Positions 1-5,378 of a DNA stretch of 5,378 nucleotides are shown in pieces. Every line of letters starts with the position of its first letter. Position 1 is the stretch's first letter. The translations under genes and the position numbers were made by a program. Source of the DNA: Thermoleophilaceae bacterium (GTDB lineage Bacteria > Actinomycetota > Thermoleophilia > Solirubrobacterales > Thermoleophilaceae). The stretch is taken from positions 1 through 5,378 of the forward strand of contig JACCZP010000387.1 of NCBI GenBank assembly GCA_013695885.1, in the 5' to 3' direction. The notes beneath the pieces were generated by a model. It saw only the letters and a list, made by a program, of their open reading frames with translations. It had not been told where the DNA came from and ran no database searches.

Positions 1-244
1 GGACCCGGCCACGTCCCACCACCTCCACCCCCTTGCGGGTGGGGCGCAGGTGGCCGCCCTTTCCGCGGTGGAGCGCCCGCGCCGTCGCGGCCTCCTGCTC
101 GTGGGCCTCGAGCCCGGAGTCGAGCACGCCGTCGGCGCCGAGCCAGGAGCGCTCGGGGCCGGCGGGCGCCCGGTGGGCGCTGGCCACCGCGGGCACGAGC
201 GCCGCGACGGCCAGCAGCAGGATCAGGAGCGGCCGCCTCGGCAT
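1..244 (-). CDS. Secreted protein, N-terminal part (runs off left edge); possibly LVIVD/choice-of-anchor type
   Basis: An open frame reads leftward from ATG at 244-242 and has no stop before the window edge, giving about 81 residues. Residues 1-23 form a clear Sec signal peptide: a basic start (MPRR), a hydrophobic core (LLILLLAVAALV) and an ASA cleavage site after residue 23, so the product is exported. The mature part begins HRAPAGPERSW and is followed by an acidic, His-rich stretch (LEAHEQEAATARALHRG). It then reads HLRPTRKGVEVVGRG, which resembles the lead-in to the beta-propeller-like LVIVD/choice-of-anchor B proteins of actinobacteria. That family assignment is recollection from a short segment and is weak. 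No Shine-Dalgarno sequence precedes the ATG. It lies 55 bases after the GT4 gene on the same strand, so it could be read from the operon or from its own promoter. The coding and export calls are fairly sure; the function is unknown. Confidence 0.72.
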   Translation of the reverse strand, partial: MPRRPLLILLLAVAALVPAVASAHRAPAGPERSWLGADGVLDSGLEAHEQEAATARALHRGKGGHLRPTRKGVEVVGRGRV

Positions 245-253
245 CGAAGCGGG

Positions 254-284
254 TATCTAAGCGGGTCGGTGGGCGCCGTGCAAA
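254..284 (-). promoter_or_regulatory. Possible promoter for the secreted-protein gene
   Basis: On the minus strand TTTGCA (284-279) and TAGATA (259-254) are separated by 19 bases. TAGATA ends 9 bases before the ATG at 244. Such a -10 would start the transcript almost at the ATG, which suits a gene without a Shine-Dalgarno sequence. The spacer is longer than usual and the -35 match is poor, so this is only a candidate. Confidence 0.25.
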
Positions 285-294
285 CGGTGGCGCC
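272..294 (-). terminator. Weak inverted repeat after the GT4 stop
   Basis: Two GGCGCC hexamers (272-277 and 289-294) can pair across an 11-base gap just downstream of the GT4 stop codon (302-300). No U-tract follows. GGCGCC is itself a palindrome and common in DNA of this composition, so a terminator role is only possible. It overlaps the candidate promoter of the next gene. Confidence 0.25.
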
Positions 295-299
295 GGGGC

Positions 300-1490
300 C
301 TAGCGAACCTGCGGGACGCCGTGGCCGATGCTCTCGGCGTAGAGGTCGGCCACCTGCCGGGCCACGTCGGCCCAGTCGAAGCCGAGCACGTGCTCGGAGG
401 CCTCGGCCACCAGGCGCTCGCGCAGCTCGACGTCGCTCAGCAGACGCTCGGCGACCGCTCCGAGGGACTCCGGGTCGCGCGAGCGAAAGCGCAGGCCGAC
501 GTTCTCGTGCGGGACCACCTCGCGCAGGCCGCCGGTGTCGGCCACCAGGCACGGACAGCCCGAGGCCATAGCCTCGAGGGCCACCAGCCCGAAGGGCTCG
601 TAGATCGAGGGGACCACCGTGAGGTCGGCGATCCGGTAGAGGGAGTGCAGGACGTCGTCGCCGATCCAGCCGAGGAAGGTCCCGTGGCCGTCCAGGCCAA
701 GCGCCGTGGCGAGGGTGCGCAGCTCCTCCTCGTGGGTGCCCGACCCCGCGACCACGAAGCGCACGTCGCCGAGCCGCTCGATCAGGCCGGGCAGCGCCTC
801 CAGCGCGACCTGGAAGCCCTTCTCGTAGACGAGGCGGCCCACCAGCAGTACGAGGCGCTCCTCGGGCGCGGCGAAGCGCCGGCGCAGCGGCGCGAGGTCA
901 GCCATCGGCACGAGCTCCGACGGGTCGATGCCGTTGGGCACGACCGACACCTGCTCCTCCTCGAGCCCGTACACGTCGCAGACGTGCTCGCGCATGTAGG
1001 CCGAGCAGGTGATGAGTCGGTCGGCCCTGTTGGCCAGCCAGTGCTCCACCGAGTGGATGTGCGACTGCGGATGGGTGTCGACGTGTCCCTGGTGGCGTCC
1101 GTACTCGGTCGCGTGGATGGTGGCCACGAGCGGGCAGCGGAACCGGCGGGCGAGGTGGTCGCCGGCCACGGCCACGAGCCAGTCGTGGGCGTGGACCGCC
1201 TCGAAGGAGAAGAGGTCGCCGAGCTCGACGCCGGCGGCCAGCATGTCAGCGTTCATGTGCTCCACCCAGGCCACGAACTCGCCGAGCTCGGTAGGTCGGC
1301 CGGGCTCGCGCACGCGATGGATGCACACACCGCCGACCTCCTCCTCCTGCGGAGACTCCTCCATGCCGCGGGTCAGGACATGGGCCTCGATCCCCTGCGC
1401 GGCGAGTCCCTCGGCGAGCTTGCGGACGTGACGGGCGAGCCCGCCCTCGATCAGCGGCGGGTACTCCCACGAGAGGAGGAGGACGCGCAC
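300..1490 (-). CDS. GT4-family glycosyltransferase, Rv3032-like alpha-glucan synthase
   Basis: A 396-residue GT-B glycosyltransferase of family GT4, the usual length. Visible landmarks are the N-terminal acceptor-side start MRVLLLSWEYPPLIEGGLARH (loop GGLARHV, residues 16-22), VHAHDW (99-104), VVPNGID (183-189), the start of the second Rossmann domain with the phosphate-binding GRLVYEKG (218-225), and the donor-site EX7E motif EPFGLVALE with E298 and E306. By family it moves glucose from a nucleotide sugar onto an alpha-1,4-glucan chain in the cytoplasm. The M. tuberculosis counterpart by order and sequence type is Rv3032, tied to methylglucose lipopolysaccharide and glucan elongation. The start is GTG at 1490, immediately after the TAG of the GH57 gene (1493-1491) with no gap and no visible Shine-Dalgarno, so translation is probably coupled. 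The GT4 call is firm. The exact donor (UDP- or ADP-glucose) cannot be read from the sequence. Confidence 0.93.
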   Translation of the reverse strand: MRVLLLSWEYPPLIEGGLARHVRKLAEGLAAQGIEAHVLTRGMEESPQEEEVGGVCIHRVREPGRPTELGEFVAWVEHMNADMLAAGVELGDLFSFEAVHAHDWLVAVAGDHLARRFRCPLVATIHATEYGRHQGHVDTHPQSHIHSVEHWLANRADRLITCSAYMREHVCDVYGLEEEQVSVVPNGIDPSELVPMADLAPLRRRFAAPEERLVLLVGRLVYEKGFQVALEALPGLIERLGDVRFVVAGSGTHEEELRTLATALGLDGHGTFLGWIGDDVLHSLYRIADLTVVPSIYEPFGLVALEAMASGCPCLVADTGGLREVVPHENVGLRFRSRDPESLGAVAERLLSDVELRERLVAEASEHVLGFDWADVARQVADLYAESIGHGVPQVR

Positions 1491-2936
1491 CTAGGGTGCG
1501 ATGAGCGAGCCGAGGTCGAGCCGGGGGGCGAGGTTGCGCAGGGACGGCTCCGGCACGGCGCGGGAGTCTGGCAGTTGGCCGAGGGCCGCGTCCACGCCGG
1601 CGATGTGGCCCAGCGCACGCTCGCGCGGATATGTGCCGGCGGTTCCGCGCGAGATCTGGAAGGGCCAGTCGCTCGACTGCGCGGCGAGCAGCTCGCGCGC
1701 CGCTCGCGACAGGCCATCCGAGCGCACGTGGTCGGCGGCCGCGGCCACACGGAGCTCTGCCCGGCGCGCTCCGAAGACGACCTCCGCGGTGGACGGCGAG
1801 TCCCACGTCGAGAGATCGCCTCCGAGGCCCCAGGACGAGGAGGCGAGCGGACGGTCGACCGCCTCGACCCGCTCGAGCCCCGTCCGCAGGGTCACCAGCT
1901 CGAGCCCCCGCGCGGCCGCCTCGCGCAGCACGGCGGCGAGCCACGCCGGCCCCTCGTACCAGAAGTGGCCGAGCAGCTCGGCATCGAGCGCACAGCAGAC
2001 AAGGCCGGGGCGGCGGCGCTCGGCGAAGTAGGCGTCGAGCCGGACGAGCACCCGGTCGACGAAGTCCCGCGCGTGCTCTTCGGCCTGCGCCAGGGCGTCG
2101 GCCGGGCGATACGGCTCCCCACGGACGCTCCACGCGGCCAGGTCGTGGCGGGTGCGCCGGAAGGAGTCCCGGTAGGCCGCACCCGCCGGATAGCCCCCGC
2201 CTCCCCACACGAGGGCCACGGTGTCCCAGTCGATCGGCACGGCTACCGGGCCCGCGGCGGTGGCTACCGGCTCGAGCTGATGGGGAGATCCGCGGCCGAG
2301 CGCGGCGGTCTGGTCGACGCAGAAGGCGCGTACGCCGGCCTCGGCGAGGTCGCGCTCGAGCCCCGGCTCGTAGGCGCACTCGGGCAGCCAGAAGCCTCCC
2401 TCCCATCGCCCGAATCGCCGCCCGTGCGAGACCACGCCGACGCCGAGTTGGAGGCGCAGACCGGCGTCGGTGGCGAGCAGAGGGAGCACGGCGTGGGTGG
2501 CGGAGGAGGTCACGAGCTCCACGCCCGACAGCCCCGCGAACGCCCCCAGGAGGTCGCGCCCGCGGCGCTCGAAGGATCGATCCGCCCGCTCGTAGTCGGC
2601 GGCCGCCCGCCGCAGCTCGGTGGCGGCCTCGGGCTCGCCGTCCTCGTCGAGGCCGGCCGCCGCCTCGGCGTGCACGAGCGGCTTGACGTCTCGGAGGTAG
2701 CTGAGGAAGCGATCGCCGGCGTCGGCGCGCATGGTCTCGAGCTGGTCGCAGAGCACCGGCGTGAGCCCCACGGTCACCGGCGCACCGTCGAGCAGGTCGA
2801 GCAGCGGCAGGTAGACGGTGGCCACCGCCTCCCACAGCCACTCCTCGCCGAACGGCCAGGTGCCGAACCCCTCGACGTAGGGCATGTGGGAGTGCAGCAC
2901 CAGGGCGAGCGCCCCGCGGTCCGCCGGAGGACTCAC
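1491..2936 (-). CDS. GH57 (DUF1957) 1,4-alpha-glucan branching enzyme, Rv3031-like
   Basis: A 481-residue cytoplasmic enzyme of glycoside hydrolase family 57, DUF1957 branch, whose studied members cut alpha-1,4-glucan and rejoin the piece by an alpha-1,6 bond. Visible parts are the N-terminal strand LVLHSHMPYV with the family His-x-His (H15, H17), the nucleophile motif FWLPECAYEPG with E186 as catalytic Glu, the acid motif ALDAELLGHFWYEGP with D318 as the partner Asp, and the C-terminal signature SSDWPFQISRGTA (421-433). Both catalytic residues are present, so the enzyme should be active. The GTG start at 2936 overlaps the upstream methyltransferase stop by 4 bases (GTGA), showing translational coupling. 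The GT4 gene follows with no gap. The order methyltransferase, GH57, GT4 matches Rv3030-Rv3031-Rv3032 of M. tuberculosis, where this protein is thought to branch methylglucose lipopolysaccharide. Family confidence is high. Branching rather than amylase activity is inferred from the subfamily. Confidence 0.93.
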   Translation of the reverse strand: MSPPADRGALALVLHSHMPYVEGFGTWPFGEEWLWEAVATVYLPLLDLLDGAPVTVGLTPVLCDQLETMRADAGDRFLSYLRDVKPLVHAEAAAGLDEDGEPEAATELRRAAADYERADRSFERRGRDLLGAFAGLSGVELVTSSATHAVLPLLATDAGLRLQLGVGVVSHGRRFGRWEGGFWLPECAYEPGLERDLAEAGVRAFCVDQTAALGRGSPHQLEPVATAAGPVAVPIDWDTVALVWGGGGYPAGAAYRDSFRRTRHDLAAWSVRGEPYRPADALAQAEEHARDFVDRVLVRLDAYFAERRRPGLVCCALDAELLGHFWYEGPAWLAAVLREAAARGLELVTLRTGLERVEAVDRPLASSSWGLGGDLSTWDSPSTAEVVFGARRAELRVAAAADHVRSDGLSRAARELLAAQSSDWPFQISRGTAGTYPRERALGHIAGVDAALGQLPDSRAVPEPSLRNLAPRLDLGSLIAP

Positions 2937-3754
2937 CGCCGACCGGCGCGGAGCACCGCGAGGAAGTCGAGCGCCCGTACGAGCGGGGCCTCGGCCTCCG
3001 GTCGAAGACGGAAGTCACGGGCGGAGATGGCGGGGGTGAAGCGGTCGTACGCGGGTTCGGTGAGCCCGAGTTGCGGATGCACCGAATCCCACCCCGCCCT
3101 CAGCGCGAGCTCGTGCGCGCGCAGCTTGCGGGCGTGGAAGAGCCCGTAGAGCTCGACACGCTCGAACGCGCCCTCGCAGAGCGTCCGGAGCTCCTCCGGC
3201 CGGTACTCGCGCAGGTGCCACGGGTTGTCGGAGCGCTCGGCGCCGGGCGGGGCCAGGGTGAGCACGTTCGGCGTCGACACGTACGCGACACCCCCCTGCC
3301 GCAGCATGGAGCGGAAGTGCCCGAGCAACTCGTCCGGGCGCTCGACGTGCTCGATGGTCTGGAGGAAGACGATCGCATCGGCGGGCTCGGAGAACCGCTC
3401 GACCAGGTCGCGCACCACCCGTACGCCGGGCCCCTCGTACTTCAGGCGCGCATGCTCCTCGGCCTCCGGGTTGGCCTCGACGCCGGTCACGCGCGCGGCA
3501 CGTCGCGCGAGCACCGCCAGGCCGTAGCCCTCGCCGCAGGCCATGTCGACGACCTCGAGGCCGCGGCAGCGATCGGCCACCCACTCGTACACCGCCAGGT
3601 GGCGGCGAAACCAGTAGTTCTCGGCGGGCACGTCGGGCAGCGTCCGCTCGCCGGTCAGCGCGAGTGGCGGCACGCCGGGCGGTTGACCGCGCTGGACGTG
3701 CTCGGGGCGCGGGTCGTCCCCGTCCCCCGCCGAAGCGTCGGCCGCGGGACTCAC
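2933..3754 (-). CDS. Class I SAM-dependent methyltransferase, Rv3030-like
   Basis: A 273-residue class I (Rossmann) methyltransferase. Residues 1-30 are polar and low in complexity. Next come the subfamily segment GERTLPDVPAENYWFRRH (35-52), SAM motif I VVDMACGEGYG (68-78), the ribose-binding acidic residue E93 in VTGVEANPE, IVFLQTIEHVERPDELL (128-144) as motif II plus the IEH signature, and VAYVSTPNVLT (156-166). The GERT-P-ENYWFRRH block closely resembles what I recall of M. tuberculosis Rv3030, and the two following genes match Rv3031 and Rv3032. A role in O-methylating glucose units of an alpha-glucan is therefore inferred; activity of the Rv3030 group is not settled. The GTG start at 3754 is chosen because the frame has a stop shortly upstream and no ATG between. 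It overlaps the TGA of a short upstream frame as GTGA. It is the first clearly recognisable gene of the operon. Confidence 0.9.
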   Translation of the reverse strand: MSPAADASAGDGDDPRPEHVQRGQPPGVPPLALTGERTLPDVPAENYWFRRHLAVYEWVADRCRGLEVVDMACGEGYGLAVLARRAARVTGVEANPEAEEHARLKYEGPGVRVVRDLVERFSEPADAIVFLQTIEHVERPDELLGHFRSMLRQGGVAYVSTPNVLTLAPPGAERSDNPWHLREYRPEELRTLCEGAFERVELYGLFHARKLRAHELALRAGWDSVHPQLGLTEPAYDRFTPAISARDFRLRPEAEAPLVRALDFLAVLRAGRR

Positions 3755-3891
3755 CGCGAGCTGGCGCTCAACGGCCGGCCCTCGTCATCCCACAGCATGA
3801 CCGGAGTGTGCACCCCACGCTCCCGGACGAACTCTCGGGCGAGCTCGGGTGAGCCATGAGAGCCGAGGCGCGGGCGGACCCGAGCCGCGGA
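3751..3891 (-). other. Short open frame of unknown function, coupled to the methyltransferase start
   Basis: The frame is open from just after a TGA (3894-3892) to TGA at 3753-3751, at most 46 residues. The last 31 residues look protein-like, with segments SPELAREFVRERG and VHTPVMLWDDEGRPLSASSR. Its stop overlaps the methyltransferase GTG exactly as the methyltransferase stop overlaps the GH57 GTG, which argues that it is or was translated. No ATG, GTG or TTG occurs in its first 26 codons. The first usable starts are GTG at 3813 (20 residues) and ATG at 3798 (15 residues). It may be a leader peptide, the tail of a gene broken by deletion or frameshift, or chance. I do not recognise it. Confidence 0.35.
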
Positions 3892-3896
3892 TCACG

Positions 3897-3917
3897 CGCC
3901 GGCGGGACCCGCCGGCG
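3897..3917 (-). terminator. Perfect palindrome after the OsmC gene, likely terminator
   Basis: The arms 3897-3906 and 3908-3917 are exact reverse complements around one central base, beginning 2 bases after the OsmC stop (3922-3920). The RNA would form an all-GC helix of about 8-9 bp with a small GGUCC-type loop. No U-tract follows on the minus strand, but hairpins without U-tracts are common after genes in high-GC actinobacteria. It would separate the OsmC transcript from the glucan operon downstream. Confidence 0.6.
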
Positions 3918-3919
3918 TC

Positions 3920-4384
3920 CTATACGAGCTCCAGCTCGGTCCGGACCTCGATGCCGCCCTCGATCGAGCGCGCGACCGGACAGAAGCGTGCATGGAAGCC
4001 GTGTACCCGCTCGGCCTCCTCGCGCTGCTCGTCCGGGATGCTGAGCCGGTAGGTCACGGTGATCCGCTCGATCACCAGCACGCCGTCGTCGTCGACGATC
4101 TCGCCGACGGCCTCCGTCTGCATGGTCTCTCCGTCCGCCTGTATCCGGCGCGCCTCCAGCGCGCCCCCGAACGTGCCGGCCAGTCAGCCACCCGCCGCTG
4201 CGACCACGTAGTCGAGGGTGGCCGCATGCGGCGGAAAGTCCTCGGGACTCACCCCGTAGTGCTCGGCGATCTCCGAATGGACCCCGAAGGCCACCGGCTC
4301 CTCTTCGCCGGGGAGGTGAGCCAGCCGCTGGGGCCCTCCGAGGCGATCGATTCTCACGCGCGAGACGTAGGCGGGCTCTGTCAT
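3920..4384 (-). CDS. OsmC/Ohr-family peroxidase-like protein with in-frame TGA read as selenocysteine
   Basis: Read through one in-frame TGA (4186-4184), this frame encodes 154 residues, close to the usual OsmC length of about 140. The family reduces organic or hydrogen peroxides in the cytoplasm using a reactive Cys and a second Cys. The first lies in a motif of the form GG-C-x-x-GT; here the sequence is DYVVAAAGG, then TGA as residue 67, then LAGTFGGALEARRI. The second, C135 in HARFCPVARSIEGG, is intact 68 residues later, close to the spacing in E. coli OsmC (C59, C125). No frameshift is needed and 87 codons of family-like protein follow the TGA, ending at TAG 3922-3920. A SECIS-like hairpin lies just after the TGA. 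The start is ATG at 4384 with AGGG (4395-4392) 7 bases upstream. OsmC-like selenoproteins are known from metagenomic surveys. A fresh pseudogene or a sequencing error at TGC or TGT is the alternative. Without recoding, only a useless 66-residue fragment would be made. Confidence 0.8.
4139..4186 (-). promoter_or_regulatory. Putative bacterial SECIS element with recoded UGA
   Basis: The UGA is 4186-4184. After 18 bases comes a perfect 7-bp stem, GGCGCGC (4165-4159) with GCGCGCC (4153-4147), closing a 5-base loop UGGAG (4158-4154). The loop starts 25 bases after the UGA, within the range known for bacterial SECIS elements, and carries G at its second position. Unpaired U bases (4171, 4170) precede the stem, and CUG (4183-4181) could pair with CAG (4141-4139) at the base. 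The stem also encodes conserved GGALEAR residues in GC-rich codons, so it could form by chance. Confidence 0.6.
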
Positions 4385-4390
4385 AGGAAG

Positions 4391-4396
4391 GCCCTA
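4391..4396 (-). promoter_or_regulatory. Ribosome site / possible -10 for the OsmC gene
   Basis: Minus-strand TAGGGC (4396-4391) ends 6 bases before the ATG at 4384. Its AGGG (4395-4392) has a good 7-base Shine-Dalgarno spacing. TAGGGC also resembles an actinobacterial -10 (TAGGGT) placed for a leaderless transcript. The two roles cannot both apply to one transcript, and no convincing -35 is seen (GAGACT at an 18-base spacing is poor). Confidence 0.35.
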
Positions 4397-4482
4397 CCCG
4401 CTTGCGATGCGCGCAGTCTCGCCGCCGCCCGCGCGCTCGCCTCCGGGGGCGCCTCGCCCGGCGGCCCGCGGAGAAGGCCTCT

Positions 4483-4488
4483 TATAGT
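4483..4488 (+). promoter_or_regulatory. -10 element TATAGT upstream of the plus-strand methyltransferase
   Basis: TATAGT is an AT-rich hexamer in otherwise very GC-rich DNA and ends 12 bases before the ATG at 4501. Transcription would start about 5 bases before the ATG, giving an almost leaderless mRNA, in keeping with the absence of a Shine-Dalgarno sequence. No -35 match is visible. The 116-base gap (4385-4500) is the divergent control region for this gene and the OsmC gene, and I see nothing else in it. Confidence 0.5.
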
Positions 4489-4500
4489 CCCGCGCCGCCC

Positions 4501-5378
4501 ATGCCCTCCGCCGAGGACATCCGCGACGCCAACGTCCGCTACCACGACATCGCGGCGGCCCGCTACGACGCCAAGTGGTCGATTGACTTCGAGGAGGCCG
4601 GCCAGCGGCGAATGACGAAGAAGCTCGGCAAGGCGCTCGGCGAGGCGAGGACTCCCCGGTTCCGCCGGGCCCTCGAGGTGGGAGCCGGGACCGGGTACTT
4701 CTCGTTGAACCTGCTGCGGGCCGGGGTGGTCGGAGAGGTGGTGGCCACCGACATCTCGCCGGGGATGCTCGAGGCGCTCACGGCCACAGCCGAGCGCCAC
4801 GGGCTCTCGGTCGAGACGCAGGCGTGCGAGGCGGCCGAGCTCCCCTTTCCCGACGGCTCGTTCGACCTCGTGCTCGGCCACGCCGTGCTCCACCACCTTC
4901 CCGACCTCGACAACGCGTTCGCGGAGTTCCGTCGCGTGCTGGCGCCCGGGGGGGCGCTCGCGTTCTGCGGCGAGCCCTCGCGCCGGGGGCATCGTCTGGC
5001 CACGATCCCCAAGCGGTTCGGGCTGATGGCGGCCCCTGCCTGGCGGCGGCTACTGCGCGCGCCGGCCCGCAACGGGCACGCGGAGCCGGGCGATGAGACC
5101 GCGGCCCTCGAGGCCGTGGTCGACGTCCACTCCTTCGTCCCCGGCGACCTGGTCCGGCTGGCGCGGCGCGCGGGCTTGGAGCACGTGCGCGTTAACGGCG
5201 AGGAGCTCGTGGCCAACTGGTTCGGCTGGATGTCCCGTACGCTCGAGTCGACCGCGGTGCCCGGCGAGCTGCCCTACGCCTGGTACCTGTTCGCCCTGCG
5301 GGGCTACCTGGCGCTCGAGGCCCTCGACCGCCGGCTGCTCGAGCCGCACCTTCCGCCCGCGTCGTTCTACAACCTGCT
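4501..5378 (+). CDS. Class I SAM-dependent methyltransferase (cut by right edge)
   Basis: The frame is open from ATG 4501 to the window end, giving 292 complete codons with the C-terminus missing. It is a Methyltransf_11-type protein. SAM motif I is ALEVGAGTGYFSLNLL (57-72), the acidic ribose-binding residue is D84 in VVATDISPGMLEAL (80-93), motif II is LPFPDGSFDLVLGHAVLHHLPD (114-135, HH at 131-132), and motif III is FRRVLAPGGALAFCGEPS (143-160). The N-terminal NVRYHDIAAARYDAKWS is a typical lead helix. Beyond residue 165 lies a helical region with VHSFVPGDLVRLARRAGLEHVRV (208-231), followed by an aromatic-rich segment (NWFGWM, PYAWYLFALRGYLALEALDRRLL) of unknown use. The substrate cannot be told. 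It belongs to a different subfamily from the methyltransferase at 2933-3754, lacking its GERT-ENYWFRRH block. It is divergent from the OsmC gene, so a shared control region is possible but a shared pathway is not shown. ATG is preferred over other starts because a TATAGT box lies just upstream. Confidence 0.9.
   Translation, partial: MPSAEDIRDANVRYHDIAAARYDAKWSIDFEEAGQRRMTKKLGKALGEARTPRFRRALEVGAGTGYFSLNLLRAGVVGEVVATDISPGMLEALTATAERHGLSVETQACEAAELPFPDGSFDLVLGHAVLHHLPDLDNAFAEFRRVLAPGGALAFCGEPSRRGHRLATIPKRFGLMAAPAWRRLLRAPARNGHAEPGDETAALEAVVDVHSFVPGDLVRLARRAGLEHVRVNGEELVANWFGWMSRTLESTAVPGELPYAWYLFALRGYLALEALDRRLLEPHLPPASFYNL

Noticed and set aside
1246..3018. A 590-codon minus-strand frame overlapping the GH57 gene in another frame
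   Set aside because: The product is an Arg/Ala/Gly/Pro-rich string with no domain. The overlapping GH57 frame has clear catalytic motifs.
321..3149. A 942-codon open frame on the plus strand, antisense to the glucan operon
   Set aside because: It runs opposite three well-recognised genes and its product is low-complexity (rich in Arg, Gly, Glu, Val, His) without a known motif. Long antisense frames are expected where third codon positions are almost all G or C.
3071..3859. A 262-codon plus-strand frame opposite the Rv3030-like methyltransferase
   Set aside because: It is antisense to a gene with full SAM-binding motifs and carries no recognisable motif itself.
3920..4123. The C-terminal half of OsmC as an independent 67-residue gene starting at ATG 4123
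   Set aside because: It lacks the N-terminal half of the fold and the first active-site position, and the family-like sequence continues unbroken from 4183 to 4124 ahead of that ATG. One recoded gene explains the data better.
4184..4186. TGA read as tryptophan through an alternative genetic code
   Set aside because: TGA serves as a normal stop at the ends of the methyltransferase gene and the short frame. The family position is Cys rather than Trp, and the genome is far too GC-rich for a UGA-Trp code.
4381..5216. Minus-strand frames of 203 and 217 codons opposite the second methyltransferase
   Set aside because: They are shadows of the plus-strand gene at 4501, which has all class I methyltransferase motifs. 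Their products are compositionally biased.

Overview
The window is very GC-rich and densely coded. It has GTG starts joined by 4-base GTGA overlaps, third codon positions that are almost all G or C, and a Rv3030-Rv3031-Rv3032-type gene order. This points to a high-GC actinobacterium. A deep-branching, non-mycobacterial lineage such as Thermoleophilia is my guess, but nothing here proves the taxon.

Layout. Positions 1-244 (minus) hold the N-terminal part of a secreted protein that runs off the left edge. Positions 300-3754 (minus) hold a tight three-gene operon, transcribed right to left: a SAM-dependent methyltransferase (2933-3754), a GH57/DUF1957 alpha-glucan branching enzyme (1491-2936) and a GT4 glycosyltransferase (300-1490). 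Same-order genes in Mycobacterium tuberculosis (Rv3030, Rv3031, Rv3032) are linked to methylglucose lipopolysaccharide and alpha-glucan synthesis, so this is probably a cluster for an intracellular, possibly methylated, alpha-1,4/1,6-glucan. A short open frame of unknown function (3751-3891) overlaps the first operon gene by the same GTGA arrangement.

Positions 3920-4384 (minus) hold the most notable gene. It is an OsmC/Ohr-family thiol peroxidase-like protein whose reading frame is interrupted by one in-frame TGA (4184-4186), exactly where the family's peroxidatic cysteine belongs. The frame continues intact for 87 more codons, including the second family cysteine. A 7-bp GC hairpin with a 5-base loop (UGGAG) sits 18 bases after the TGA, a placement that fits a bacterial SECIS element. 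The best reading is a selenocysteine-containing OsmC protein that a standard gene caller would split in two or call a pseudogene. A perfect 21-bp palindrome directly after its stop probably ends its transcript.

Positions 4385-4500 form a divergent promoter region. From 4501 to the right edge (plus) lies a second, unrelated class I SAM methyltransferase, cut by the window end. No tRNA, rRNA, CRISPR array or mobile element was seen. The selenocysteine machinery (selA, selB, selC, selD) is not in the window, so the Sec reading depends on its presence elsewhere in the genome.
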